Assembly: GCA_038214135.1 (NCBI GenBank)
Contig: JBBQSD010000007.1
Location: forward strand, 1 to 64,000
Length of the DNA stretch: 64,000 nucleotides
Source: JANLSE01 sp038214135
GTDB taxonomy: Bacteria; Chloroflexota; Chloroflexia; Chloroflexales; Roseiflexaceae
Direction: 5' to 3'
Below, in pieces: positions 44,475 to 53,793 of this stretch. Every line of letters starts with the position of its first letter. Position 1 is the first letter of the stretch. The translations under genes and the position numbers were made by a program. Under the pieces are notes generated by a model that worked only from the letters and a program-made list of their open reading frames with translations, was not told the origin of the DNA and searched no databases.

Positions 44475-44584
44475 TGGATGGTGATCGTGCGAACGGAAAG
44501 CGGGGGGTTGGGGCACAGCCCCGAGAAAACTCCCTTCCTCTTTTTTACATATGCAGTAGAATTACTATAAGAAAGGATTACCTC

Positions 44585-45316
44585 ATGTCGCTTGATGGAA
44601 TGGTTGCACTGGTTACTGGCGGCGGGACGGGCGTTGGGGCTGCAATCGCGCAGGTTCTGGCCAATGCTGGAGCGCAGGTGATGGTGGTTGGCCGACGGGA
44701 GGAACCACTGCGCGAGGTGTCCGCTTCGATCATGCAGGGCCCGCTTGTTCGCTGGCAGGTTGCCGATGTGACAGATCGGGATCAAGTTGGGCTGCTGATC
44801 GAGCGGGTTGAGGCGGCCTGTGGCCCTGTCGATATTCTGGTGAATAATGCTGGTGCAAATATCGTTGCCCGCAAACTGGCCGATCTGGATCCAGCCGATT
44901 GGGATGCGCTGGTTGCCGTCAATGCAACAGGCCCATTTAATCTGGTGCATGCACTGCTGCCATCGATGCGTCATCGTGGCAATGGGTTGATCATCAATAT
45001 CTCCTCGATTGCAGGGATTCGCCCAAGTGCCCTTGCTGGTGCTGCCTATAATGCTTCCAAACATGCGCTTTCGGCACTCAATGCATCGATCAATCTTGAA
45101 GAATCCGCCAATGGCATTCGGGCGACACTGCTTGCGCCAGGGGAAACGAATACGCCATTGCTGGATCGAAGGCCAGTGAAGGTGAGTGATGAGGCCCGTG
45201 CGCGTATTCTGCAGCCAGAAGATATTGCTGCTGCCGTTCTGTTCATTGCCATGCTGCCGCCACGTGCGTGCGTCCCAGAATTGGTGATCACACCAACGAT
45301 CTACCCATTTGCCTGA
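44585..45316 (+). CDS. Short-chain dehydrogenase/reductase
   Basis: This 243-residue classical SDR has the cofactor motif TGGGTGVG at about residues 12-19, NNAGAN in the middle, the catalytic Ser in NISSIAGI, and YNASK with catalytic Tyr and Lys. An Arg after the second strand (VVGRREEP) suggests NADPH preference. The ATG at 44585 follows AAAGGATTACCTC; the frame is open upstream to 44411 through repeat sequence. The substrate is unknown. It is separate from the deacetylase and from the GH57 gene by short gaps. Confidence 0.88.
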   Translation: MSLDGMVALVTGGGTGVGAAIAQVLANAGAQVMVVGRREEPLREVSASIMQGPLVRWQVADVTDRDQVGLLIERVEAACGPVDILVNNAGANIVARKLADLDPADWDALVAVNATGPFNLVHALLPSMRHRGNGLIINISSIAGIRPSALAGAAYNASKHALSALNASINLEESANGIRATLLAPGETNTPLLDRRPVKVSDEARARILQPEDIAAAVLFIAMLPPRACVPELVITPTIYPFA

Positions 45317-45412
45317 TCAGTGATTACCAAATACAGGTGATAAGCCAAGCACCGAATCCAGAATGCTACTATAATGGCATTCTTACCCGCATTGTTGAGC
45401 GTTAGGTGAACT

Positions 45413-47389
45413 ATGCGAAAAGTTGGTGCGTTTACATTCGTTCTCCATAGCCACATCCCCTACTGTCGGCAGGCTGGCCGTTGGCCGCATGGTGAGGAGT
45501 GGCTGCACGAGGCCGCTGCCGAAACGTACATTCCACTACTTAACGCATTGTATGATCTTGTTGAAGAGGGGTTGGTTCCAAAACTGACGATTGGTATTAC
45601 TCCGATTTTAGCTGAGCAACTCGCCGATGCGGAGATTATCCAGCATTTCCAGGAATATCTGCTGGAGAAGATCGCCGCCGCCGATAAAGATATTGCGCGG
45701 CTGGAAGCGGTTGCTGAAGTTGCCGCCGCCCCTGATGCGGCACCTGATCAGGCCGTAGCGCTTGCGGATGCTGCCGCTGCCACTATTGAAGCCGAACGTG
45801 TTGCAACGCTGGATCTGCCGGTTGCTCAACGAACTGCAGAAGCTGTTGAAGAATTGACCGAGCGCGAGGAGCAGGATATTGCTGCTCTGGTGAAGCCAAT
45901 TGCTGGCGACCGGCCCCTGGATGAGGCGGAAGAAACTGAGACAATCGACGAAGCAGATGCTGATGACGAGTCGCCCATTCCTTCCGAATCGGCAGCAAAG
46001 GATCTTCCCGATCCGCATCGATTGTTCCTAGCCCGCTGGTATCGCGATTGGTATGCCGCTACATTGCGTTCGTTTAGCGAACGCTTCGGGCACGATATTA
46101 TTGGTGCCTTTCGCAAGCTCCAGGATGTTGGCGCGATCGAGATCATCACAAGCATGGCAACCCATTGCTACACGCCATTGCTGGCCCGCGATTCGACGAT
46201 CTATGCGCAGCTTGCCACAGGCATCGATTCATATGAGCGCCATTTCGGTCGCCGCCCACGGGCGATCTGGCTGCCGGAATGCGCCTATCGCCCGGCATTT
46301 ATTGAAGAGCGCAGTGGCATGCAGAAGCCAGGCGTCGAGGAATTTTTGGCGGCCCAGGGCATTGGCTGCTTCTTCTCCGAAACACATCTGGTTGAGGGCG
46401 GGCGTCCAGTTGGCAAAGCAACCGATGATGCAGTCGGGCCATATGCAGCTATTCGCCGCAAATATGTTGCACCTGCCGAAGATTTTGTTGAACCAAGCTC
46501 GCGCACAACCTACCAACCCTATACTGTTGCTAGTGCGCCAGTTGCGGTGATTGGTCGTAATGATCGCACCGGCAGCCAGGTTTGGTCGGGGGCGCATGGC
46601 TACCCTGGCGATCCAAACTACCGTGAGTTCCATAAGAAGGATAGCTTCAGTGGCTTGCAATACTGGCGTGTCACCGGGCCGGGCGTCGATCTTGGTGAGA
46701 AGGATTATTGGCACCCAGATTGGGCCGAGGAACGGGTGGCCAGCCATGCGGCGCATTTTGTTGGCCTGGTGGAAGAATTGCTCACCGATTATGAGACTGC
46801 TACGGGCAGCCATGGGCTGATCGCATCGAACTACGATACCGAGTTGTTTGGCCATTGGTGGTATGAGGGCATCGCCTGGTTGAAGGGTGTGCTGCGTGGT
46901 TTGGCTCAGAGCGAGGTGGTTGATCTGACCACTGCCAGTGAGTATCTGGCTGCTCACCCGCCGACAGTTGCGATGATGTTGCCAGAGGGATCGTGGGGTT
47001 CTGGTGGAACCCACTATACCTGGCAGAATGCCGATAATGAATGGGTTTGGCCGCTCATCCATGGTGCCGAGCGCACGATGGAGCGCCTGGTTGCCGAATT
47101 CCCGCGTGCTGGTGAGAATATCGCCTTTGTGCTGGCCCAGTGTGCCCGTGAGTTAGTATTGCTTCAATCGAGCGATTGGCCATTTCTGATTGCTACCGGC
47201 CAGGCGCGCGAGTATAGCGAGGGGCGGTTTGCCGAGCATCTGGCCCGTTTCCAACGGCTTGTTGCTGCGCTAGAGGGCCGCAATCTGATCGAGGCGCGTT
47301 CTTTGGCAGAACAGTATAACGCGCTCGATAATCCATTCCCGATGATCGATTATCGGTTGTTTGCAGAACGTGAGGGCCGGGCGACGTAG
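45413..47389 (+). CDS. GH57 family 1,4-alpha-glucan branching enzyme-like protein
   Basis: This 658-residue protein starts with the GH57 strand FVLHSHIPYCRQAGRWPHGEE. The nucleophile should be E289 in WLPECAYRP and the acid/base D475 in NYDTELFGHWWYEG, as in known GH57 branching enzymes; HEAAAETYIPLLN and HYTWQNADNEWVWP are also typical. Residues of about 95-200 are an Ala/Glu/Asp-rich insertion (AAPDAAPDQAVALADAAAA ... DEADADDESPIP) of low complexity inside the catalytic barrel. TTAGGTG lies before the ATG. It probably modifies intracellular glycogen. No other glycogen genes are adjacent. Confidence 0.87.
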   Translation: MRKVGAFTFVLHSHIPYCRQAGRWPHGEEWLHEAAAETYIPLLNALYDLVEEGLVPKLTIGITPILAEQLADAEIIQHFQEYLLEKIAAADKDIARLEAVAEVAAAPDAAPDQAVALADAAAATIEAERVATLDLPVAQRTAEAVEELTEREEQDIAALVKPIAGDRPLDEAEETETIDEADADDESPIPSESAAKDLPDPHRLFLARWYRDWYAATLRSFSERFGHDIIGAFRKLQDVGAIEIITSMATHCYTPLLARDSTIYAQLATGIDSYERHFGRRPRAIWLPECAYRPAFIEERSGMQKPGVEEFLAAQGIGCFFSETHLVEGGRPVGKATDDAVGPYAAIRRKYVAPAEDFVEPSSRTTYQPYTVASAPVAVIGRNDRTGSQVWSGAHGYPGDPNYREFHKKDSFSGLQYWRVTGPGVDLGEKDYWHPDWAEERVASHAAHFVGLVEELLTDYETATGSHGLIASNYDTELFGHWWYEGIAWLKGVLRGLAQSEVVDLTTASEYLAAHPPTVAMMLPEGSWGSGGTHYTWQNADNEWVWPLIHGAERTMERLVAEFPRAGENIAFVLAQCARELVLLQSSDWPFLIATGQAREYSEGRFAEHLARFQRLVAALEGRNLIEARSLAEQYNALDNPFPMIDYRLFAEREGRAT

Positions 47390-47506
47390 AATCAGGAGTC
47401 AGGAGTCAGAAGCACCGTCCCTGGTAAAGATGCCCTGGTGGAGCGTCTGGCAAAGCATCGGGTATCTGGCAAAGCATTGGGCATCCGGTACACGATCTGG
47501 GTTTCT

Positions 47507-48853
47507 ATGAAAGTACTTATTCTTGGGAATGATGGCCGCGCCCATGTGATGACATGGAAACTGCTGAATAGTTCCTTGGTTCAGGAGGTCGTTTGTGCGC
47601 CAGGAAATGGCGGAACGGCTCAATTGGCGTTACACGCCGATCTTGATCAACAGGATTCAATCGGGATTGCCCGTTGGTGTTTCGATGAACAGTTTGATCT
47701 TGTGTTCCCAACCAATAGCACATCGCTTCAGGCTGGCCTCGTTGATGAAACGCTATCGCTTCAGGTAGGTGTGTGTGGGCCGCCACAGCGAACGGTTGCG
47801 CTTGAGCAAAGTCGCTGCCAGGCCAAGGAGTTTATGCTACGCCACCGCATCCCAACCGCGCCTGGCCGGCCATTCAATGATCTCACAACAGCCGAGAAAT
47901 TCCTGGCATCGCAGCCGCTGCCGGTAATGATCAAGGCCGATCACTCATCCGGCGGAGAACAGGTGTATATTGATCGCTATGCGGCGCTGGAAGGATTGCG
48001 AACCCTGTTTGCCGCACGCCCACTCGATTCCAACCAGAGCGGGGTGGTGATCGAGGCGTTTCTGCCGGGAGCACGGGTGGCGCTTTCGGCGTTTACCGAT
48101 GGGCGGACTGCGGTGCCGCTGTTGCCGGTGCGATTATATGATCGGGCTGAACCAAGCGATACCGCGCCAATTGCTGTTGGTGTTGGTGCCCACACAAGCA
48201 GTTCGAATTTTTCGCGCCAGTTGGCGGAATATCTGCAGCGCAAGTTTCTACAGCCATTTGTGGATGGCCTGGCACACGATGGGCTGCCCAGTTGGGGCAT
48301 TTTGGGTATCGATTGTATCATTGCTCCCGATGGGCCGCGTGCAATCGGGTTGCGCTATGCGCTGCGCGAGGGTGAGGCTCAGGTTGTGCTGCCGCGCCTT
48401 GAGGATGATCTGATGCCCTGGATCCAGGCTATGTTTACCCAACGGCTGCATGAGCGCCCGCCACCGGTATGGAGCCCGACCCCCAATGTCGGGTTGGGAT
48501 TGTTTGCTCGGGGCTACCCGATCTCATTTGCCTATGGTGGCTTTGTCCAGGGGCTTGAAGATCTTGATGAAGGAGTGTTGGCCTTTCATAGTTCAACGGC
48601 CCATCCTGGTGCGGTGTTAACCTACACACCCCAACAGAATCGGGCCAACCTGAACCAGACGCTTGGGCGCTTGTTTGGGATGACGGGCCTTTCGACTGGT
48701 GGGTTGCATTCGACTGGCGGTTTGGTGCTGACGATTGTGGCCCAGGGTGCGACGCTGGCCGGGGCGCGTGGGCGGGCGCTTGTGAATGCCGAGCGAGTTC
48801 AGTTCGCCGGGCGAGCGTTCCGCGATGATATTGGTGCGAAGGAATTTGCCTAA
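47507..48853 (+). CDS. PurD-like ATP-grasp protein with altered active site
   Basis: This 448-residue protein aligns by eye with phosphoribosylamine-glycine ligase: MKVLILGNDGRAHVMTWKL (usual GREHA), then PTAPGRPFNDLTTAEKF and VMIKADHSSGGEQ, GILGIDCIIAPDGPRAIGLR. In true PurD the KADGLAAGKG loop and the EFNxRFGDPE motif carry ATP and Mg ligands; here they read KADHSSGGEQ and GLRYALREGE, so both have changed. It may have lost GAR synthetase activity or acquired another ligase function. The ribosome-binding site before ATG 47507 is weak. No other purine genes flank it. Confidence 0.72.
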   Translation: MKVLILGNDGRAHVMTWKLLNSSLVQEVVCAPGNGGTAQLALHADLDQQDSIGIARWCFDEQFDLVFPTNSTSLQAGLVDETLSLQVGVCGPPQRTVALEQSRCQAKEFMLRHRIPTAPGRPFNDLTTAEKFLASQPLPVMIKADHSSGGEQVYIDRYAALEGLRTLFAARPLDSNQSGVVIEAFLPGARVALSAFTDGRTAVPLLPVRLYDRAEPSDTAPIAVGVGAHTSSSNFSRQLAEYLQRKFLQPFVDGLAHDGLPSWGILGIDCIIAPDGPRAIGLRYALREGEAQVVLPRLEDDLMPWIQAMFTQRLHERPPPVWSPTPNVGLGLFARGYPISFAYGGFVQGLEDLDEGVLAFHSSTAHPGAVLTYTPQQNRANLNQTLGRLFGMTGLSTGGLHSTGGLVLTIVAQGATLAGARGRALVNAERVQFAGRAFRDDIGAKEFA

Positions 48854-48878
48854 ACTCATCGCACAATGAAACCTGCAG

Positions 48879-48898
48879 GGACGCGATACATCGCGTCC
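48879..48898. repeat. GGACGCGAT/ATCGCGTCC palindrome before rlmD
   Basis: A 9-bp stem with loop AC. It is followed by CGTACGC. This is copy 1 of a palindrome family whose longer copies are at 50207-50234 and 61298-61325. It lies between the PurD-like stop and the rlmD-like start. Confidence 0.75.
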
Positions 48899-48942
48899 GT
48901 ACGCAGTCAGGTGTATGGCGAGATGATTGTGAGGAAGATCTG

Positions 48943-50199
48943 TTGGATTGGCCAGATACAGTAGACATGGTAATCGATGGGATCGCCCAGGGTGGCGAGG
49001 GTGTTGGGCGCTGGGATGAGCGGGTTGTGTTTGCTGGTGGTGGGTTGCCAGGCGAGCATGTTCGGGTTGTGCTGCGTGAACGGCGGGTCAATTATGCTCG
49101 CGGCGATGTTGTCGATATTCTGAATGCATCGCCGGATCGCATTCCGCCACGCGATCCCTATGCCGGCCATATGCCCTGGCAGCATATCGCGTATGATGCG
49201 CAACTGCGCTACAAACGCCAGATACTGATTGAACAGCTTGCCAAGATTGCGGGATTACGCGATATTCCAGTCGATCAAACATTGGCGGTTTCGGCACCCT
49301 GGGGCTATCGAACTACTGCCCGGCTGCATAGCGATGGGCTGATCGTCGGCTACCATGTGGCATCATCGAATGCCATTCAGCCAGCAACGATCGATCCGCT
49401 GCTCTACCCAGCGCTCAATAATGCACTGGCCGCGTTGCCTGGTGCCCTGGCGATTGAACCGGTGCATGAGTTGTTTGAAGTGTTATTGCGCGTGAGCGAA
49501 ACTGATGGCTACACGCTGGCAGGGCTTGATGGCCGTGATGATCTGCGGCTGACGGCAGCCCGCTGGCGGGCACGCTGCCAAGCACTGGCGGGTGTGCTGG
49601 TTGGCCCACAGCTATCAATTGCGATGGGTGCTGATCGGCTGACTGAAGATCTCGATGGGATTACATTTCTGCTGCGCCCAACAACCTTCTTTCAGGTCAA
49701 TCTTGCGGCGGCTAGGGCATTGCTCGGCCTGGTTCAGGAGGGTTTGGCACTACAGGGAACCGAGCGATTGCTCGATCTGTTCTGTGGTGCAGGAGCCTTT
49801 GCGTTGCCACTGGCGGCCCGCGCAGCAAGCGTGATCGGGGTCGAAGCTGGTGGTGGTGCGGTTGAGGATGCGATTGCGGCTGCCGAGCTGAATGGCATCA
49901 CCAATGTCGAATTCTGGGCTGGTCATGTCGAGCAGGCATTGGCCGAAGTCGAGGATCGCGTCGATGCAGTAGTCCTCGATCCACCACGGCGCGGCTGCCA
50001 TCCATCGGCACTCGATGAGTTATTGCGATTGCAGCCACGGCGTATCGTGTATGTCTCGTGCCAACCAGCGACATTAGCCCGTGATCTGCGGGTACTGGTT
50101 GAGGGGGGCTATGCCGTTTTGCGGGTCACGCCAGTCGATCTGTTCCCGCAAACACCGCATATTGAGAGTGTGACGGTGCTTGAGTATCGGGGAATCTAA
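48943..50199 (+). CDS. RlmD/RumA-type 23S rRNA (uracil-C5) methyltransferase
   Basis: This 418-residue protein has an N-terminal TRAM-like domain (VDMVIDGIAQGGEGVGRWDE), a central domain, and a SAM-methyltransferase domain with LDLFCGAGAFALPL, DPPRRGCHPSAL and the catalytic Cys in YVSCQPATLARD. The Fe-S-binding CxxxxxCGGC segment expected of RlmD is replaced by DPYAGHMPWQHIAYDAQL, so no cluster should form. The start is TTG with GAGGAAG about eight bases upstream; an in-frame ATG at 48967 has no such site. Palindromes flank it on both sides. Confidence 0.87.
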   Translation: MDWPDTVDMVIDGIAQGGEGVGRWDERVVFAGGGLPGEHVRVVLRERRVNYARGDVVDILNASPDRIPPRDPYAGHMPWQHIAYDAQLRYKRQILIEQLAKIAGLRDIPVDQTLAVSAPWGYRTTARLHSDGLIVGYHVASSNAIQPATIDPLLYPALNNALAALPGALAIEPVHELFEVLLRVSETDGYTLAGLDGRDDLRLTAARWRARCQALAGVLVGPQLSIAMGADRLTEDLDGITFLLRPTTFFQVNLAAARALLGLVQEGLALQGTERLLDLFCGAGAFALPLAARAASVIGVEAGGGAVEDAIAAAELNGITNVEFWAGHVEQALAEVEDRVDAVVLDPPRRGCHPSALDELLRLQPRRIVYVSCQPATLARDLRVLVEGGYAVLRVTPVDLFPQTPHIESVTVLEYRGI

Positions 50200-50206
50200 G
50201 AAATGT

Positions 50207-50234
50207 GTACGGACGCGATAGATCGCGTCCGTAC
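50207..50234. repeat. GTACGGACGCGAT/ATCGCGTCCGTAC palindrome after rlmD
   Basis: A perfect 13-bp stem with loop AG, seven bases after the rlmD-like stop and before the convergent TIGR03663-NHL gene. It has no T tract. Copies at 48879 and 61298 share the core; the 61298 copy has A-T instead of G-C at one stem position in both arms, which keeps pairing. Confidence 0.85.
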
Positions 50235-50253
50235 GAGATCGGCGGGATGTTTC

Positions 50254-53200
50254 TTATGGATTCGCCTCCACCAACGGCAGCTTGAAATGCATGATCCGGC
50301 TATTGCCGCGATCAACGACGAACAGCGTGCCATCTGGCGCAAATGCCAGGCCACTCGGTAGCTTGAGCGAGGCAAAATCACTACCTGCCCCACCCCAGCG
50401 CAATAATTCCTGGCCGGCTGCATCGGTCAGCAGCATGGTATTCGTACCCGGAATGCTGATCGCTACTTGCCCATTGCTTACGGCAATGAATGGATCATCA
50501 TAGGTCTGTGGGAGCCAACCAGCAACACGCCAGGTTGCGATTGGATCTGGTTTTGCCTGCCCCTGTTCATCGCGGGCAAAGGCCTGTACACGGCCATTCC
50601 AGGTATCGGCAACATACACATTATTGTCGTCCACTGCAACGCCAATTGGTTCGCTGAACTGGCCAGCCGCCGAACCGAATGCGCCCCATTGGTAGCGGTA
50701 GTTGCCCTCGCTATCGGTGACGACGATCCGTTTGTTGCCTGTATCGGCAAGGTATACATTACCCTGGCTATCGACGGCGATGCCACGCGGGCCGAAGAAT
50801 CCAAGCGGTTGGGCCTGGTTCTCTGCGGCACTGCCATCGGTTGGGCTAGCTCGCCGCCCGCCACCAAAATCTTGCTTGCCTGCGCCCCAGCTCTTCAGAA
50901 ATTTTCCACTTGAGTCGAATTTGACCACCCGCGCATTCCAGGTGTCGGCGACATACAGATTGCCATTGCTATCGACAGCCACACCACGCGGCTCAAAGAA
51001 TTGCCCATTGCCACTGCCAAATGCACCAATCGTCCGAATCGGTTTGCCATCGGAACTCAGAACTTCGATCCGATGATTGAGCGTATCGGCAATATACAGG
51101 TTGCCCTGGCTATCGACAGCTGCTGCACTGGCACCATTAAACTGGCCAGCAGCCTGGCCCTGGCTGCCAAAACTCTGCTGTGCAACCAATTTGAGTGGGC
51201 CACTCGCAGTAACGCCGCCATTGGTTCCACCAACCGGCGCAAGATCACGGCGCACCCACACTTCCATCTCACGGCCATCGAGGCGCAATGGCTCGGGCAG
51301 TTCTCGGTACAGCAGATACTTCCAGGTATTGCCCCAGTGTGAACCATCCAATGGCCACAGCAATGGCGCGAAGATATTGTGAATCTTGGTGACATCAATA
51401 TTTGGGCAATCCTTGAAGGCATCGGCAACCATCGCGGTGCTATAGTAGAAGCGCTTATATCCCGGTGAATCGGGATCGCATTTGTAGCCCTCTGGAAACC
51501 ACCAGTTCAACTTCGAGTCATAGCGCTTCACATAATTCGCATCGAGTGCCGAACGGGCAGTTTCGTTGAGCGTGCCCTTCGAGACCAGTACCACCGGTAC
51601 CAGGGCCTTATCTGCACCCGGCTGAACGGGATCGACAATAAATGATTCGGGTGTAGCGTTACGGAAGAAATCGGCGTTGCGATTCTCCAGGCGCTTGAAA
51701 TCACGCAGATACCATTGATATGGCCAAGCCAGGCTGCCCTCACCATCGCGGGCTGGGTCGCCAGCATCCATGATCACCGGCATCGTCAACCCGCCAATTG
51801 GATCGTTTGCACTACGGTTATTGCGCGTCTGGTTGATCGCCAATTCGCGGACATTCTTGACAATTAATGGCACATCTGGCGAACTCTGCACATACACAAG
51901 CGGCTCAACCGGTGTATCCGGGTGATCATACACAACCATCCAGGTCGCACGGATCATATACATGCCCATCAGCGCCGAGATAGTTAAACCAGCGATTGCG
52001 GCAGTTGCACGCCACCCAGCTCGTTGGCCAATTGTGAGGATTGCGAAGAGCAGCGCGCCACCAACAGCAAGTGGAACCAGACCCTGGAGTAGCGATGATT
52101 GACCTGCCTGGCTGGCGGCGGAGCTACTGATCCGCCAGTAGGCGACCCCCAGGGCGACTATCATGATCACAAGGAATGGCGGAACCAGCGCAATCCGCGT
52201 CTGTCGCAGTTCACGCCAACGAACCGTCTCGATCAGTTGGCCAATTGCCCATGCGATCAGCAGATTGCCAGGGAGTGCGATATGTGTTACTAGCCAGGGC
52301 ATTTTTTCGCCAGCCCACGAGAATGTGACCAGCGAACTGAGAAACCAGAATGCCAGGAACAACGGGAACATAGCCACTCGCGCCAACGGTCGGGCATCGG
52401 GTGCATCTGGCAATTGGGTGCTATCGGCATTCAGCGATCCATTCAGGCCACGTTGTTCATCATCCGAGAGCTGTGTTTCGTCGCTGATCAATTGATCGTT
52501 TAGCTGCTCGTCGAGTTGATCATCGAATGAGAGTTGTTTGCTGCCGATCGCTTCATCATGGGCCTGAACTTTATTCTTTGCCTTGCTGGCGATCTGCTGC
52601 TTACGAATCGGCAAGCGAATGCCTCTGGTGAACAGGTAGATCACGGCCCCGAAGCCACCAAACAATGCTAGCGGTTCGTAGATCGACATCAGCATCAGAT
52701 GATAGTACCAGGGCTGATCGCCACGGGCAGCTTCCTGCTGCGATCCAAGCCAATAGGATAGCCCGGCATACAATCCAGAAAGCAGGCTCTGCGGATCGGC
52801 AAAGAAGGTGCTATAGAACAGAACATAGATGGCAATCAGCACGGTGAGCGCGGCCCATAGGGTACTACGCCGTTCATGCCACAGCTCGCTAAAGCGCTGT
52901 GAAAGGATGGATGTTTCTTCCCACACACGGGTCATCAGCAGCGCGGTTGCGGATACCGCAATGAACAGGAGCGCCATGCCACCAGCTCTCAGGTTCGTTG
53001 TGATCCGTGGGTTCCATAGTTCAACAAGAAAGGAGGCACCAAGGATCACCAGTAGTGCGATGGTGACGGTGCGAATCGGGAGGCGTTCGTAGGCCAGCCG
53101 AATGATCACAAACCATCCGAAGATGAAGAATAGAATATAGTACAGTTCGTGGGTCGCAATCGCCAGCGATATTCCGGCGGCGAGTAATACCAGAAAACTG

Positions 53201-53757
53201 GCCTTGCCACTATCGAGATAGCGGAAGAAACCAATCACCATCCACAGCGTCCACAGCAGGATTAGGCCATCGTGGCGGGCAAAGCGGGTGTAGTACAGCA
53301 GTGAGGGCGCAAATGCCAGTAATACCGCAGCAACAAGCGTTCCTCGCGTGCCAAGGTATGGCCGCAGCATCCATACCGAGGCAACCATGCCAATTCCGGC
53401 TAGCGCCTGTGGCAGGCGCGCCTGCCAATCGCCATCACCAAACAAGAAATAGCTGATCAGGGTGAATATATACAGCGATGGGCCATGATAGGTTGGTTCA
53501 TAGCAATAGGTATTGGCTGGCCGACCGCCAACACAGGTGAACCCGCCAGCACCGACGAAAAACTTCCAGCTCATCCAGGCATGGATGGATTCATCATGGT
53601 GTAGCGCCATCTTCCCGAGGCCGTACAGATGGGCAATAATGCTCAACGCAACAATCGCCACAAAGGAAAGCAGCTCAATATTGAGGCGCGTCAGATCCAA
53701 TGAACGACCTAGTGTATCAGGTGCAGCATATTCTCGTTGGCGTGGGATAACTGCCAT
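50254..53757 (-). CDS. TIGR03663-like membrane glycosyltransferase fused to NHL repeats
   Basis: This 1167-residue protein has an N-terminal multi-pass membrane domain (about residues 30-660) resembling glycosyltransferase-39/TIGR03663 proteins: GLGKMALHHDESIHAWMSW holds the Asp-Glu motif after the first membrane helix, followed by about 12 helices and SWAGEKMPWLVTHIALPGN. From about 900 to the end are NHL-type beta-propeller repeats (VDSQGNLYIADTLNHRIEVL, VDSNGNLYVADTWNARVVKF). A Gln/Asp-rich linker (about 400-455) lies in a loop. Together they suggest a membrane sugar transferase with an extracytoplasmic propeller. GGAGAG precedes the ATG. It is followed upstream by a related gene. Confidence 0.83.
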   Translation of the reverse strand: MAVIPRQREYAAPDTLGRSLDLTRLNIELLSFVAIVALSIIAHLYGLGKMALHHDESIHAWMSWKFFVGAGGFTCVGGRPANTYCYEPTYHGPSLYIFTLISYFLFGDGDWQARLPQALAGIGMVASVWMLRPYLGTRGTLVAAVLLAFAPSLLYYTRFARHDGLILLWTLWMVIGFFRYLDSGKASFLVLLAAGISLAIATHELYYILFFIFGWFVIIRLAYERLPIRTVTIALLVILGASFLVELWNPRITTNLRAGGMALLFIAVSATALLMTRVWEETSILSQRFSELWHERRSTLWAALTVLIAIYVLFYSTFFADPQSLLSGLYAGLSYWLGSQQEAARGDQPWYYHLMLMSIYEPLALFGGFGAVIYLFTRGIRLPIRKQQIASKAKNKVQAHDEAIGSKQLSFDDQLDEQLNDQLISDETQLSDDEQRGLNGSLNADSTQLPDAPDARPLARVAMFPLFLAFWFLSSLVTFSWAGEKMPWLVTHIALPGNLLIAWAIGQLIETVRWRELRQTRIALVPPFLVIMIVALGVAYWRISSSAASQAGQSSLLQGLVPLAVGGALLFAILTIGQRAGWRATAAIAGLTISALMGMYMIRATWMVVYDHPDTPVEPLVYVQSSPDVPLIVKNVRELAINQTRNNRSANDPIGGLTMPVIMDAGDPARDGEGSLAWPYQWYLRDFKRLENRNADFFRNATPESFIVDPVQPGADKALVPVVLVSKGTLNETARSALDANYVKRYDSKLNWWFPEGYKCDPDSPGYKRFYYSTAMVADAFKDCPNIDVTKIHNIFAPLLWPLDGSHWGNTWKYLLYRELPEPLRLDGREMEVWVRRDLAPVGGTNGGVTASGPLKLVAQQSFGSQGQAAGQFNGASAAAVDSQGNLYIADTLNHRIEVLSSDGKPIRTIGAFGSGNGQFFEPRGVAVDSNGNLYVADTWNARVVKFDSSGKFLKSWGAGKQDFGGGRRASPTDGSAAENQAQPLGFFGPRGIAVDSQGNVYLADTGNKRIVVTDSEGNYRYQWGAFGSAAGQFSEPIGVAVDDNNVYVADTWNGRVQAFARDEQGQAKPDPIATWRVAGWLPQTYDDPFIAVSNGQVAISIPGTNTMLLTDAAGQELLRWGGAGSDFASLKLPSGLAFAPDGTLFVVDRGNSRIMHFKLPLVEANP

Positions 53758-53793
53758 ATGCTCTCCATATGAAATAGGTTCGGGCGTATAAAA

